64,000 bases of DNA from Candidatus Microsaccharimonas sossegonensis. Its GTDB lineage: Bacteria; Patescibacteriota; Saccharimonadia; Saccharimonadales; Saccharimonadaceae. A program made the translations under genes and the position numbers. The notes below the pieces were generated by a model, which worked only from the letters and a program-made list of their open reading frames with translations, was not told where the DNA came from and made no database searches. Each line of letters begins with the position of its first letter. Position 1 is the first letter of the stretch. This document shows, in pieces, positions 1-9,720 of this stretch. The stretch covers positions 727,453 to 791,452 of the forward strand of contig SCKX01000001.1 in the NCBI GenBank assembly GCA_004100325.1. Reading direction: 5' to 3'.

Positions 1-77
1 GCACATCATCATGAGAGAGTTGTGTCATATTTTTATAGTATAGCGTAACATGCCCATTTTTTCACACAGTAAAGGAG
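1..77. other. Sequence downstream of uvrB, no gene seen
   Basis: This short stretch precedes the end of uvrB. It is AT-rich and holds a tatagt motif near position 36, but no reading frame of useful length. It may belong to a gene outside the window. Confidence 0.3.
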
Positions 78-2048
78 TTACATTTTTGAACGTATGTCGG
101 CAATGAGATCGCGCAGCTCAGCCGCTTTTTCAAATTCTAAATTTGCGCTGGCAAGATCCATTTGACCGGACAGCTCTTTCACCAAACCTTGGTACTCATC
201 TTTTGGAATTTTTTTCAAGTTCAGTTTTGGCGTTTCACTCTCTTTTTTAGGAATGAGTGCACGGAGTCCCTCATCAATTTCTTTTGCAACACTGGTAGGG
301 GTAATGCCGTGCGAAGTATTGTAAACGGCTTGAATACTGCGTCGTCGATTGGTTTCATCAATCGCCCGCTGCATCGAATCGGTAATGTTATCAGCATACA
401 TCAGTACTTTTCCGTCAATGTGACGGGCAGCCCGACCTATCGTCTGAATGAGTGCGCTGGTACTTCTTAGGAAACCTTCTTTATCGGCATCGATAATGGC
501 CACCAGACTGACTTCGGGTAAATCGAGTCCTTCACGTAGCAGATTAATTCCCACCAATACGTCATAGACGCCAGCACGAAGATCACGCAAAATGTCGCTG
601 CGTTCTAACGTATCGACTTCACTGTGAATATACGCAGTCTTGATATCAAGTTCCTGTAAATAGGTAGACAGGTCTTCAGACATGCGCTTTGTTAATGTCG
701 TCACTAGTACACGTTGCCTATTTTTTACTCGCTCACGGATTTCGGCAATGAGGTCATCAATTTGCCCGGTTGTTGGACGAATGATAATTTCGGGATCGAT
801 CAATCCGGTTGGACGAATGATTTGCTGCACTGGTTCTGGACTGTGGGCAAGCTCGTATTCTGCAGGTGTGGCCGAAACGTAAATTGCGTTGTTGATATGC
901 TTGTGAAACTCGTCAAATGTCAGCGGACGGTTATCCAGCGCGCTCGGCATACGGAATCCGTTATCAACCAGTACTTCTTTTCGTGCCCGGTCACCGTTAT
1001 ACATACCACGAACCTGAGGAAGTGTCATGTGACTTTCGTCAACAAATAGCAAAAAATCATCTGGAAAATAATCAAGCAGTGTCGCCGGTTGCTCACCTGG
1101 TTCACGACTAGTCAAGTAGCGGCTATAATTCTCAATTCCTTTGACAAAACCTGTTTCTTCCAACATTTCAATATCATATTTCGTGCGTTGTCCGAGTCGC
1201 TGGGCTTCCAGTAACATGTCACGAGATTCAAAATACTCCATGCGTTCTTCAAACTCTTTTTTTATTTCTTCAATTGCATGTTCTAATTTTGCACGCGGCG
1301 TGACATAATGGCTGCTTGGAAAAATAGTAGTTTCGTTTGGTTCACCCAAGATTTCACCCGTCAAAGGATCAATGCGTGTGATACGTTCGACTTCATCACC
1401 AAAAAACTCAATACGATAGGCGATGTCACTACCGGCAGGAAAAATGTCAACAATATCACCACGGACACGAAACGTACCGCGGTGAAAATCGATGTCATTG
1501 CGTTGATATTGAATATCAGTCAGCAAGCGAACAAATTTATCTTGCTGACGACGCTCACTCTTTTTTACCGTAATCGACATTTCGGCATAATCGTCCGGTG
1601 AACCAATGCCATAAATACAACTCACACTGGCGACGATAATCGTATCACGATGCGTCAGCAGTGCCGTCGTGGCAGCATGACGAAGCCGATCTATCTCGTC
1701 ATTGATTTTACTATCTTTTTCAATATAGGTATCGCTACTAGCGATGTAGGCTTCTGGCTGATAGTAATCAAAATAACTGACAAAATAATGCACTTCATTG
1801 TCGGGAAAGAAGGCTTTAAATTCACTATACAGTTGCGCTGCAAGTGTTTTATTGTGCGCTAACACTAATGTCGGTACGTTCTGATCCGCAATAATATTGG
1901 CCATTGTAAATGTTTTTCCACTACCAGTCACCCCTAACAAAGTCTGCTCTCGATGTCCCTCATTGATACCTTTTATAAGACCAGCGATCGCAGCAGGCTG
2001 GTCACCAGTTGGTGTATAGAAGGATTGTAAGCGAAACGTAGACCCCAT
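78..2048 (-). CDS. uvrB: UvrABC excinuclease subunit B
   Basis: UvrB is the DNA-damage-verifying helicase of bacterial nucleotide excision repair; it receives damage from UvrA and recruits UvrC. The 656-residue protein has the Walker A motif GVTGSGKT (39-46), the damage-probing beta-hairpin motif [10 protein letters not shown] (about 92-100), the DESH box, and a C-terminal UVR coiled-coil domain for UvrC binding. The length is normal for the family. I chose the ATG at 2048, not the in-frame TTG at 2057, because a TATAAT box (2057-2062) ends only 8 bases before that ATG, so the TTG lies inside the promoter and the transcript would start at or next to the ATG. It stands alone, not in an operon. 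Confidence 0.97.
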   Translation of the reverse strand: MGSTFRLQSFYTPTGDQPAAIAGLIKGINEGHREQTLLGVTGSGKTFTMANIIADQNVPTLVLAHNKTLAAQLYSEFKAFFPDNEVHYFVSYFDYYQPEAYIASSDTYIEKDSKINDEIDRLRHAATTALLTHRDTIIVASVSCIYGIGSPDDYAEMSITVKKSERRQQDKFVRLLTDIQYQRNDIDFHRGTFRVRGDIVDIFPAGSDIAYRIEFFGDEVERITRIDPLTGEILGEPNETTIFPSSHYVTPRAKLEHAIEEIKKEFEERMEYFESRDMLLEAQRLGQRTKYDIEMLEETGFVKGIENYSRYLTSREPGEQPATLLDYFPDDFLLFVDESHMTLPQVRGMYNGDRARKEVLVDNGFRMPSALDNRPLTFDEFHKHINNAIYVSATPAEYELAHSPEPVQQIIRPTGLIDPEIIIRPTTGQIDDLIAEIRERVKNRQRVLVTTLTKRMSEDLSTYLQELDIKTAYIHSEVDTLERSDILRDLRAGVYDVLVGINLLREGLDLPEVSLVAIIDADKEGFLRSTSALIQTIGRAARHIDGKVLMYADNITDSMQRAIDETNRRRSIQAVYNTSHGITPTSVAKEIDEGLRALIPKKESETPKLNLKKIPKDEYQGLVKELSGQMDLASANLEFEKAAELRDLIADIRSKM

Positions 2049-2056
2049 CACTATCA

Positions 2057-2062
2057 ATTATA
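2057..2062 (-). promoter_or_regulatory. -10 box of uvrB (leaderless)
   Basis: A perfect TATAAT lies 8 bases before the uvrB ATG. The usual distance from the -10 box to the transcription start puts +1 at or within two bases of the start codon. No Shine-Dalgarno sequence fits. Confidence 0.6.
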
Positions 2063-2110
2063 CTATTCTTTAGCTCTGTAAACCTGGAATCATTTATAAT
2101 CGGGTACTGT

Positions 2111-2692
2111 TTATATTGCCTTTAGACGTGAAAAGCCAGTCTTAAACCCATCCTGGTATTGATTCAAAAGATCAACGTTGCTGGTACAGCCAGCGCTGGA
2201 AAGTGACAACCCATATGTATCATTACCTAGTGTGACTGTTTGAGAGGTTGTCTGTGTTTCAGTGGATGAAGGGTTTTTAATAATTGACGCAAAAGCGCCT
2301 TGATCATTAGTACATTTTGTTCCGATGAGATTAGACGATGCAAATTCAACGTATTGCGTTTGATTAGCGGTTTTAAGCACTGTAAAAGTGAACCCTGGTG
2401 TGCCTTTTGAATAAAAAACCGCTATACCAAGTGGCGAAATATCAATTGAAGTAAGCGTCGCTGGATCAACGGATGTCGCCGATGCCTGTGTTGCTGATGC
2501 CGACACGTTGGCAGCGTCTGTTTCCGTAGGATTGTTTTTGGTCGTTGGGGCGTTTTTTGTTGTATCGGTAGGATTTGTTTTGGCAGTATCTTGGGGCTTC
2601 TTGGTCAATAAGACTGCACCAATAACAACCAGCACTATTCCTACAACAACAATTGCGACAAAAAGACCTGTTTTACTGACCAACCTCGCCAT
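2111..2692 (-). CDS. Secreted or membrane-anchored hypothetical protein
   Basis: I do not recognise this 193-residue protein. Residues about 8-30 form one hydrophobic helix (signal anchor), followed by a Thr/Lys/Pro/Asn-rich linker of about 45 residues typical of a wall- or surface-crossing spacer. A soluble domain of about 110 residues with two cysteines (KCTND and GCTSN) could carry a disulfide. It sits alone between uvrB and the LOG-domain gene on the same strand, with a TATAAG box and a weak GGGG motif upstream of the ATG. An extracytoplasmic role is inferred from topology only. Confidence 0.75.
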   Translation of the reverse strand: MARLVSKTGLFVAIVVVGIVLVVIGAVLLTKKPQDTAKTNPTDTTKNAPTTKNNPTETDAANVSASATQASATSVDPATLTSIDISPLGIAVFYSKGTPGFTFTVLKTANQTQYVEFASSNLIGTKCTNDQGAFASIIKNPSSTETQTTSQTVTLGNDTYGLSLSSAGCTSNVDLLNQYQDGFKTGFSRLKAI

Positions 2693-2752
2693 ATCATTAC
2701 CCCACTACCTTATACGTTTAGCATACCTTAGCTGACGCCGAAATGTAAATGA

Positions 2753-4717
2753 TTAATCATCTGACTTGTTCAGCTCATCGTTATGCTTATTGATCAGACG
2801 TATAATATCATCATGGTTATCCATAACGTGGTACAGCTTTCGGTCATTTTGGCTAATTGTTCCGAACCGTTCTAATAACAACGTACGAATTAATTCGTCG
2901 ACTGGACCCCAAAAGTCAGATCCAACCAAGATAATTGGTGCGCGTGGTATTTTATTCGTTTCTTCGAGTGCCAAAATTTCAAATAGTTCATCAAACGTTC
3001 CAAAACCACCAGCAAAAAACAAGAATGCACTGGCATCAAGTGTCATTGATACTTTCCTGCCAAAAAAGTGCTGAAATTGGAAGTTATTAGTTGTGTAGTT
3101 ATTCAAGCTTTGTTCGTGTGGCAATAAAATGTTGAGTCCGATCGAATCACCGCCTGCGTCATACGCACCGCGATTTGCAGCTTCCATGACTCCGTATCCA
3201 CCACCCGTCACCACTGCATATCCTTCGATCGCTAAACGACGTGAAAGTTCATAGGCGTTCCATGCAATACTGTCGTCTTGCGGCTTGCGTGCAGAGCCGA
3301 ATACTGTCACAGTTTTTTCGTATGTTCCAAGCATATTAAAAACTTGTTCGAATTCTTCTACAACACCGTCAAGCCGACCTTCGGCGGCTTCAATCAGACG
3401 ACGACGAATCATGACATCATGTTTGTCATTCTCGCGACGAAGGGCAGGAACAGAGGTAGGTTTCGCGGCGGGTACCGGAAGTTTTTCTGGAGCAACCGAA
3501 CTATTATCTAGCTTTTCAAGTACCTGCGCAGCAAGATTCTTAAATCCCATGTAGCGAACAAAAATTTCGTTCCATAAACTTTCTCGAAAGTGATACGCAT
3601 AGCGATTTTCATATGTCTCACTGTTTGAATACGCGAAGCTAACATCAAACAAATTAAAACTAACTGGAAAGCCGTCATACATGAGGCCAACATAATCACG
3701 GTCTTTCCAGAACTCTAATTCAGGATCGAGTTCGTACAAGAGCTCTTCTGCCCGGCGCCAATGTAGGTCTTCCGGCTGTACATGCGGCTCAAAGGCAACC
3801 ATGCTAATGCTGTCCTGCTTGTGTTTACCAAGGTAGCGCTGAATGATACGCCAATGAATGTTGTGACCAACAATTTGGCTGGCGTCACCCGGATCGGCCA
3901 CAAGCGTCCTAACAACCGTTTTTCCAAAGTGTGGTTGCTGACTTTTAACTTTAAAGAATGTGCTGTATAGTTTCACTTCATTCATGTAGTGCAATAAGAG
4001 TGGTAATGTCTTTAGAACAAGTCCGCGCATGGTCTTGGCGTACATTGGTGTGACAACGATCACTCCCATTTCTTTGGTGTGGGTGACGTTATGCAGCTTC
4101 TTTTGAACAAAGTGCGCGGCAAGATCAACGTACTTATCATGATCCATCACAACGATTTTTAAATCGCGCTCCTCATAATCATTCGGCGTCATCGTTTCGA
4201 ACAATTCATCATACTTATTCAGCCAGTCAGGTCCTTCAGAAAAACGAAGCGCGGTATATAGTTCGCTAAAATCCTCGTGGTCAAACATTTCTTCAATATC
4301 TTCATAGCCAAGTTTTTCCATCAGTGACGTTGGCGGCATGTGACGAAGCAAGTTTTTGGCACTTTCATGTTTAATCACAAAAACTTTGCGATTAAATTTT
4401 GCTGCGTTAGCAGCTTTTACCATAAATGGCACCAGGTACTTTACATCCTCGGATTTTTTTGGGTCTGCACCGATTATACGCACTAATCGTGTAATATCAC
4501 TTTCAAGCCTTGCTCTTAACCCCTGATAGACTTCTTCGCCTGTCGTTGTCGCTGGATGTAATCCCATCTGTCGAAGATTTTCATGAGCTTTTGCAACGAT
4601 ATCACCAATCAGTTTTGTATCCGCGCCAGTACGTCCACTGGCGTGTTCAAGCTGACGTAGTGACTCAGAGAAAAGCGGCTCTTCAGCATCTAATAAGTCC
4701 CGTAAAAACTTTGCCAT
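2753..4717 (-). CDS. LOG-family (TIGR00730-like) phosphoribohydrolase domain fused to a large unknown N-terminal region
   Basis: The C-terminal part of this 654-residue protein (about 440-640) is a Rossmann-like LOG/lysine-decarboxylase-like domain. It shows VFGSARKP, GGGYGVMEAANRGA (about 504-517) and AGGFGTFDE (569-577), where the family consensus is PGGxGTxxE. LOG proteins cleave nucleoside monophosphates to a base plus ribose 5-phosphate; family members are normally about 180-250 residues. The first roughly 430 residues match nothing I know; they are acidic, soluble-looking and free of obvious membrane helices. The gene starts one base after the sugar kinase stop, so it is the last gene of the pentose phosphate operon. 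That position suggests, but does not prove, that it supplies ribose 5-phosphate to the pathway. Confidence 0.8.
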   Translation of the reverse strand: MAKFLRDLLDAEEPLFSESLRQLEHASGRTGADTKLIGDIVAKAHENLRQMGLHPATTTGEEVYQGLRARLESDITRLVRIIGADPKKSEDVKYLVPFMVKAANAAKFNRKVFVIKHESAKNLLRHMPPTSLMEKLGYEDIEEMFDHEDFSELYTALRFSEGPDWLNKYDELFETMTPNDYEERDLKIVVMDHDKYVDLAAHFVQKKLHNVTHTKEMGVIVVTPMYAKTMRGLVLKTLPLLLHYMNEVKLYSTFFKVKSQQPHFGKTVVRTLVADPGDASQIVGHNIHWRIIQRYLGKHKQDSISMVAFEPHVQPEDLHWRRAEELLYELDPELEFWKDRDYVGLMYDGFPVSFNLFDVSFAYSNSETYENRYAYHFRESLWNEIFVRYMGFKNLAAQVLEKLDNSSVAPEKLPVPAAKPTSVPALRRENDKHDVMIRRRLIEAAEGRLDGVVEEFEQVFNMLGTYEKTVTVFGSARKPQDDSIAWNAYELSRRLAIEGYAVVTGGGYGVMEAANRGAYDAGGDSIGLNILLPHEQSLNNYTTNNFQFQHFFGRKVSMTLDASAFLFFAGGFGTFDELFEILALEETNKIPRAPIILVGSDFWGPVDELIRTLLLERFGTISQNDRKLYHVMDNHDDIIRLINKHNDELNKSDD

Positions 4718-5692
4718 TTAAAACTGCCTCTCCTTGATTGGCATGTCGTGTAGCACCACGCCGGAATACAAAATTCCCTCTTTCGCGCCGATTTTTGTGA
4801 CGACAGAAGTCGAGTTTGCGCTGGCAAACACCATTGCGTCTTTTAATGTCTTGCCTTGCGCCCACTGACTAAGGAACCCTGACCCAAACGCGTCGCCGCC
4901 ACCTGTTCGATCAACCACCGGAACATCTTCGTACATGCCTGCTTCAATTATCGTTTTGCCATCGGTTGCCCATGCGCCGTGTGGACCATCAGAGACAATC
5001 ACTATTGGGCAATAGTGATGGGCGTGACGCACTAGTTCTTCCATACTTTCACCAGTTACAATTTGCATTGCCTCTTCTTTATTGACCGCCAAGATTTCAA
5101 CATCTTCTAATACTGTTCGTAATTTTGCTGCTTCCTTTAATTCAGCGCCAGATGGGTTGAGCATCACTTTGACGCCATGTTTTGCCGCATGGGTAATCAC
5201 CTTTTCTAATAGCTCCATGTCACCAAGTGCGGAAAGATACAGCCAGTCACCTGTTTCGATGATGCTAAAATCAAGATCACGAGACGTTGAGGCTACTTTT
5301 GTGCCTTTATAGTTAAGAATCGTTCGCTCTCCACCAGCCAGCATGAGGATCACCGAGTAACTAGCGTGATAGTCTTCTTTCTGGACGACGTACTTGGTAT
5401 CAACGCCATCACGATCAAGTTCCTGCAAGATTGCTTCACTCGCCACATCTGTTCCGATACACCACATGTAGCGGCTGTGCAGCCCTTGACGAGCAAATGT
5501 CACAGCCGCATTAGTCACGTTTCCACCGGTTGAAAACACGACGTCATCAAGGTCTAACTTCTGCCCGACCGGAAGCTGATCATAGACAACACCTTTTGTG
5601 ATCTGCTGCTTAAAAGATTTCGAACTTTTAACGAACACGTCTTGGGTGGCTTTTCCTATTGTGATAATAGTTATGTGAGATGAAGCGGACAT
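4718..5692 (-). CDS. PfkB-family carbohydrate kinase (ribokinase-like)
   Basis: PfkB-family kinases phosphorylate a sugar or nucleoside hydroxyl using ATP. The 324-residue protein carries signature 1 as STGGNVTNAAVTFARQG (around residues 54-70) and signature 2 as DRTGGGDAFGSGF, with the catalytic base Asp at 267; the family consensus is DTTGAGDAF, so the Ala to Gly change is mild. Substrate cannot be read from sequence. Ribose, a nucleoside or fructose 6-phosphate all fit the neighbourhood. It lies between the aldolase (3-base gap) and the LOG-domain gene (no gap). If it acts on fructose 6-phosphate it would supply the aldolase; if on ribose or nucleosides it would feed the transketolase steps. 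Confidence 0.88.
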   Translation of the reverse strand: MSASSHITIITIGKATQDVFVKSSKSFKQQITKGVVYDQLPVGQKLDLDDVVFSTGGNVTNAAVTFARQGLHSRYMWCIGTDVASEAILQELDRDGVDTKYVVQKEDYHASYSVILMLAGGERTILNYKGTKVASTSRDLDFSIIETGDWLYLSALGDMELLEKVITHAAKHGVKVMLNPSGAELKEAAKLRTVLEDVEILAVNKEEAMQIVTGESMEELVRHAHHYCPIVIVSDGPHGAWATDGKTIIEAGMYEDVPVVDRTGGGDAFGSGFLSQWAQGKTLKDAMVFASANSTSVVTKIGAKEGILYSGVVLHDMPIKERQF

Positions 5693-5695
5693 AAA

Positions 5696-6607
5696 TTATA
5701 CAACTGCTTTTCCCGCACTTCCAAACGCGTTGATTTTTTCTTCAACGACGGCTTGTACGGCACCATACACCTGAGGCATTAACTTAACAACGGCATATTC
5801 ATCAGGGTGTTCAGCCAGCACTTTTTCAAGTTCTGTACGGAACGCATAGCGCATATCGCTGTTGATATTGATTTTACTCACACCGATTCGAGCTGCTGCT
5901 TCGAACTGTTCAAGTGGCGTACCACTCCCACCGTGAAGACTGATGTGACAGTCAACTGCCTCACGAATGCGTTGGAGAAGCTCTAGATCGAGTACTTTTG
6001 GCACCGGATATTTGCCGTGAAGATTGCCGATTGCAGCCGCAAACGTATCAATACCAGTGGCATCAACAAATGACTTCGTGCCTTCAGGAGTTGAGAAGGT
6101 TTTTTTAATTTCTTCATAATCAATGACTTCGGTGTGGACATTGCTACTACCACCAAAGTAATGTGGTTCGCTTTCAACCAATGCACCCGTAAACTTCGCA
6201 TAGGCGACGACTTCTTTCGTCTTTTCAATGATTTCTTCCGTCGTCGCGTCGTGGTTTGCCTGAGAGATGTCGATATGAATAAACTCAAAGCCTACGTCGA
6301 TTGCACGCTTACAATCTTCAACGGTTGGACTGTGATCGAGGTTGATGTATATCTCAATACCATACTGTACTTTGTAGTTGTCAACCATGTCGCGAATGTT
6401 TTCAAGTCCTAGCGCTTTTACTTCCCCGTCACTTACCTCCACCAAGACTGGCGCGTTCAGCTTTTGTGCCGCCTGGGCAATCGCAATAAGTGTTTCTTGG
6501 TTATCAATATTAAATGCACCGACAGCGAAGTGTTGCTGGCGAGAGCGCTGCATTAAATGACGTGCCCGCGTTGTATTATCGCGGATTTCTCGAATTGATA
6601 GTCCCAT
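5696..6607 (-). CDS. fba: Class II (zinc) fructose-bisphosphate aldolase
   Basis: This 303-residue enzyme cleaves fructose 1,6-bisphosphate, or a related ketose bisphosphate, to two trioses. Class II features are visible: NLDHSP with the Asp-His pair of the catalytic and zinc site, NLHGKYP and SLHGGSGT with the further zinc-binding histidines, and the NINSDMRYAF phosphate-binding stretch near the C-terminus. Length is normal. It follows the transketolase C subunit in the same operon after a gap of about 68 bases, the largest in the cluster, and is followed 3 bases later by the PfkB kinase. Substrate could also be sedoheptulose or tagatose bisphosphate. Confidence 0.93.
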   Translation of the reverse strand: MGLSIREIRDNTTRARHLMQRSRQQHFAVGAFNIDNQETLIAIAQAAQKLNAPVLVEVSDGEVKALGLENIRDMVDNYKVQYGIEIYINLDHSPTVEDCKRAIDVGFEFIHIDISQANHDATTEEIIEKTKEVVAYAKFTGALVESEPHYFGGSSNVHTEVIDYEEIKKTFSTPEGTKSFVDATGIDTFAAAIGNLHGKYPVPKVLDLELLQRIREAVDCHISLHGGSGTPLEQFEAAARIGVSKININSDMRYAFRTELEKVLAEHPDEYAVVKLMPQVYGAVQAVVEEKINAFGSAGKAVV

Positions 6608-6675
6608 TATGTGTACGCCCCCTACTTATTCTTGCTTGTTATCGATTAGTATAGCACTTATGCTAGAAAAGTTAA

Positions 6676-7686
6676 TTACTCCGCCGTGCTTGCCCGCTCT
6701 TGATGATAGCGGGGCGTCACGTCGCACCACATTTTTATCGCTTCTGCCATTTGTTCACCCGTCAAGCCGATCGATGTCAAGATTTCTTTTGGATCACCAG
6801 ATTCACCGAAACGATCTTGGACACCAAAACGACGCACGGGCATTGGCAACTTGTCAGAAAGCAGTTCCGCAATCGCGCTGCCAAAACCGCCGGCAATTTG
6901 TGCTTCCTCTGCTGTAATAACGCGACCAGCTTTCTTGACTGATTGCAGAATAGTTGTTTCGTCAAGCGGCTTGATGGTTGGAACGTGAATGACTTCGGCG
7001 TTCACACCTTGTTCAGCCAATATTTTCGCTGCAAGGAGCAGTTGATATGTCATGGTTCCTGTTCCCATAAGCGCAACGTCAGCGCCTTCTTTGAGGACGT
7101 AAGCTTTACCGATTTCAAATGGTGATTCTTCCAGACTAAATATGGGTGTTTTTTCACGAGTGAGTCGAATGTAACTAGGCTGACCGTTTTCAGCAATCGC
7201 TCTGGTTGCTTTCTCGGCTTCGATGGCATCACCCGGCGCAACGACAACCATCCGTGGTAGGACGCGCATCAGGGCAATGTCTTCTAACATCTGGTGTGTT
7301 GCGCCATCTTTGCCTGTGTAAATACCAGCGTGTGAGCCGACTATCTTTACGGGTTGGTTATTCAATGTCACGGTTGTACGAATTTGTTCCCAGTTTCGTC
7401 CTGGACTAAATGCCGCATAGCTACTAGTAAAAGGGATCTTGCCGGCCCGCGCCATGCCGCTGGCAACCGTCACAAGATTTTGTTCAGCTATACCCACTTC
7501 AATAAAACGTTTTGGAAATGCTTCCTTAAATAAGTGCATCTGCGTACTTTCAGTCAGGTCCGCGCACAGCGCAACAACAGCTTCATTAGCCTCACCCGCC
7601 GCTTTCAAGCCACGTCCGAAGCCAGCGCGAGTTGGGTCAAATTTCATAGCATCACTGAATAAACTTGGATCTAACGGATACGTCAT
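6676..7686 (-). CDS. Transketolase, C-terminal subunit (pyrimidine-binding and C domains)
   Basis: Transketolase moves two-carbon ketol units between sugar phosphates with thiamine diphosphate. Here it is encoded as two proteins. This 336-residue part has the pyrimidine-binding domain, including VGIAEQNLVTVASGMA with the conserved Glu that activates the cofactor, followed by the C-terminal domain (GTGTMTYQLLLAA, AEEAQIAGGFGSAIAE). A 1-deoxyxylulose-5-phosphate synthase would be a single longer chain. It overlaps the N-terminal subunit gene by 4 bases (ATGA), which suggests translational coupling and equal synthesis of the two halves. Split transketolases are common in archaea and CPR bacteria. 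Confidence 0.92.
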   Translation of the reverse strand: MTYPLDPSLFSDAMKFDPTRAGFGRGLKAAGEANEAVVALCADLTESTQMHLFKEAFPKRFIEVGIAEQNLVTVASGMARAGKIPFTSSYAAFSPGRNWEQIRTTVTLNNQPVKIVGSHAGIYTGKDGATHQMLEDIALMRVLPRMVVVAPGDAIEAEKATRAIAENGQPSYIRLTREKTPIFSLEESPFEIGKAYVLKEGADVALMGTGTMTYQLLLAAKILAEQGVNAEVIHVPTIKPLDETTILQSVKKAGRVITAEEAQIAGGFGSAIAELLSDKLPMPVRRFGVQDRFGESGDPKEILTSIGLTGEQMAEAIKMWCDVTPRYHQERASTAE

Positions 7687-8579
7687 ATACCAGATCCTTC
7701 ATGAATAATTGTACCGTCAAGTGTTCTTAGTTTTTCAAGGGCAATTCGAGCTTGATCGGCTTTTGCGGGCGATCCAGAAATATCTTGTAGCCCTGGAGGT
7801 GTTCCATGCCAACGGTAATCGTATTCCATAAAATCGACGCCTTTGCCTGGAATCGTATGTGCAATAATGACTGTTGGTCGGTTGGACATCGCTCGTCCTT
7901 GACTAGCGGCATCAATAATACTTTCAATATTGTGACCATCAATTTCGATCACGTGCCAGCCAAATGACTCCCATTTACCTTTCAGGTCTTCAAGTGGCAT
8001 AACTTCTTCGGTTGTTCCATCGATTTGTATATTGTTTCGGTCAATAAAAGCTATCAATTTTCCAAGCTTGTATTTCCCTGCAAACATCGCTCCTTCCCAA
8101 ATATTACCTTCGTCAAGTTCACCGTCGCCCATACATACGTATACAAAACGATGCTTTATCTCATCAATATACTGCAACGTGTAGGCGTAGCCTGCCGCTT
8201 GTGAAAGACCGCTTCCCAATGGACCACTTGTATTCTCTAGACCGGGCAGACGCTCCCTTTCTGGATGACCTTGAAGGCGACTGCCAAAGGCGCGAAGGGT
8301 GACTAATTCTTCTTTAGGGAAAAACCCCGCTTCTGCCATCGCAGCGTATTGAACAGGAACAGTATGACCATTACTGAGAAAGAACATGTCACGATCTGCC
8401 CACTCTGGTTCGCTGGGACGAATATTTAAGATACTAAAGTAAAGCGCTGCCATAAGGTCAGCCATGCCTAATGGACCAGCACTATGTCCACTGCCAGCCT
8501 TTTGCAGCATCGTAATAATATCTTCGCGAATCGCATTGGCTTTTTTCTGTATTTGGGGTATGGTTAATTTTATGTCCAT
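7683..8579 (-). CDS. Transketolase, N-terminal subunit (thiamine diphosphate-binding)
   Basis: This 298-residue protein is the diphosphate-binding half of a split transketolase. It contains GHSAGPLGMADLMAALYF, SGPLGSGLSQAAGYAY and the GDGELDEGN...DRNN thiamine-diphosphate and magnesium motif. It works only with the adjacent C-terminal subunit, whose start codon overlaps its stop. Its own start abuts the stop of the epimerase-like gene. Together with the epimerase, isomerase and aldolase genes it gives most of the non-oxidative pentose phosphate pathway; no transaldolase is seen in this window. Confidence 0.93.
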   Translation of the reverse strand: MDIKLTIPQIQKKANAIREDIITMLQKAGSGHSAGPLGMADLMAALYFSILNIRPSEPEWADRDMFFLSNGHTVPVQYAAMAEAGFFPKEELVTLRAFGSRLQGHPERERLPGLENTSGPLGSGLSQAAGYAYTLQYIDEIKHRFVYVCMGDGELDEGNIWEGAMFAGKYKLGKLIAFIDRNNIQIDGTTEEVMPLEDLKGKWESFGWHVIEIDGHNIESIIDAASQGRAMSNRPTVIIAHTIPGKGVDFMEYDYRWHGTPPGLQDISGSPAKADQARIALEKLRTLDGTIIHEGSGI

Positions 8580-9224
8580 TTAAATAACTCCGTGCTTATT
8601 GATTTCTTTGGTCAGCACGTTATATATTTCGGCTGGGTCGTCGACATCTGAAATAGCACTGCCAACGTTCAGCACGTTGACATTTCCCTGTGCTAATGTA
8701 TACGCATTTTCTATATTTACTCCGCCGTCCCAGCCAATTTCAACCGCAGGGTTAATCGCTTTTATAAGACGAATTTTTTCTAGTTGCATCAGACTCGCCG
8801 TTCCACCATTCTTGCCTAGTTCGCCAGAAAAAATCATGACATGGTCAACCAATTTAATCACATCTGCAAGGGTTGACGGAACAGTTGTTTTTAGCAGTGC
8901 AACGCCAGCTTTGATGCCAGCTGCTTTAATTTGCTGCACCAGGGCGGCGCGGTCTTCTTTAATTTCAGCATGAAAGATAATAAGGTTTGGCTTCAAATTC
9001 AGTAACCCATCGATATGTTCGCTGGGCCGCGAAACCATTGCATGAATATCTACTTCCCATTCTTTTGGCCAGTATAGCTGCGCTTCTCCAAGTAAGAACG
9101 CTGGCGTAAATTCACCGTCGCTAATATCGATATGAACACGTTTGGCGAAAGGACTCAATCTATCAACCGACGCCTTATACTCGTCGAGTGTTTCCGTTAA
9201 AATTGTTGGTGCCACTATTGCCAT
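8580..9224 (-). CDS. rpe: Ribulose-phosphate 3-epimerase-like TIM-barrel protein
   Basis: The 214-residue protein has the epimerase layout: VHIDISDGEF (His and Asp of the active site), DIHAMV (usually DxHLMV) and WDGGVN (usually VDGGI with the second catalytic Asp). The normally strong MTVxPGFGGQ segment is replaced by MIFSGELGKNGG, so this is a divergent member and its exact substrate is uncertain. The operon position between ribose-5-phosphate isomerase B and transketolase supports ribulose 5-phosphate/xylulose 5-phosphate interconversion. The start ATG is preceded by a gap of 15 bases from rpiB. Confidence 0.8.
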   Translation of the reverse strand: MAIVAPTILTETLDEYKASVDRLSPFAKRVHIDISDGEFTPAFLLGEAQLYWPKEWEVDIHAMVSRPSEHIDGLLNLKPNLIIFHAEIKEDRAALVQQIKAAGIKAGVALLKTTVPSTLADVIKLVDHVMIFSGELGKNGGTASLMQLEKIRLIKAINPAVEIGWDGGVNIENAYTLAQGNVNVLNVGSAISDVDDPAEIYNVLTKEINKHGVI

Positions 9225-9239
9225 ACTCTACCTATCACT

Positions 9240-9689
9240 TTATAGCTCGTCTATCTCTGCGTTACGACGTTTAAAACGAACGGCTGAGGCAAAGGGGGTA
9301 TTGAGCCATGTTTCGATAATACCTTGCCATGTACCTGCTTCGTTTTCCAACATGCGTGATGGCAGTGCCAGGACATTACTGTCGTTATCGTTACGCGTCA
9401 TTTTGGCTTCAAACGCATCCCACACCACACTTGCCCTGATACCCTTAAAACGATTTGCTGCCATAGCCATCCCTTGACCACCACCGCATAGTAAAATTGC
9501 CCTCGCTTCGCCCTCCTCTTCGCCCAGTACTTTTAGAGCGGCGGCTTGTGCGAATTGAGGGAAATCGTCATCAGGATCAAGTTGTTCATCACCAACGTCT
9601 TCAACGTCGTATCCACGCTTTACAAGATACGCAAAAACTTTTTCCTTCAAATGGAATCCGTTGTGATCACTGCCCAAAAAAATTTTCAT
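9240..9689 (-). CDS. rpiB: Ribose-5-phosphate isomerase B (RpiB/LacAB family)
   Basis: RpiB interconverts ribose 5-phosphate and ribulose 5-phosphate. The 149-residue protein shows the N-terminal GSDHNGFHLKE, the catalytic cysteine loop LLCGGGQGMAMAANRFKGIR, and the TRNDNDSNVLAL segment. In most family members that last segment reads RxHNDxNVLAL, so the usual histidine is Asp here, which may alter ring opening. It follows gap by 31 bases and precedes the epimerase-like gene by 15 bases in the same operon. Confidence 0.88.
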   Translation of the reverse strand: MKIFLGSDHNGFHLKEKVFAYLVKRGYDVEDVGDEQLDPDDDFPQFAQAAALKVLGEEEGEARAILLCGGGQGMAMAANRFKGIRASVVWDAFEAKMTRNDNDSNVLALPSRMLENEAGTWQGIIETWLNTPFASAVRFKRRNAEIDEL

Positions 9690-9720
9690 AACTTCTTTCT
9701 TATAACAAGCAGGCTGCCTA

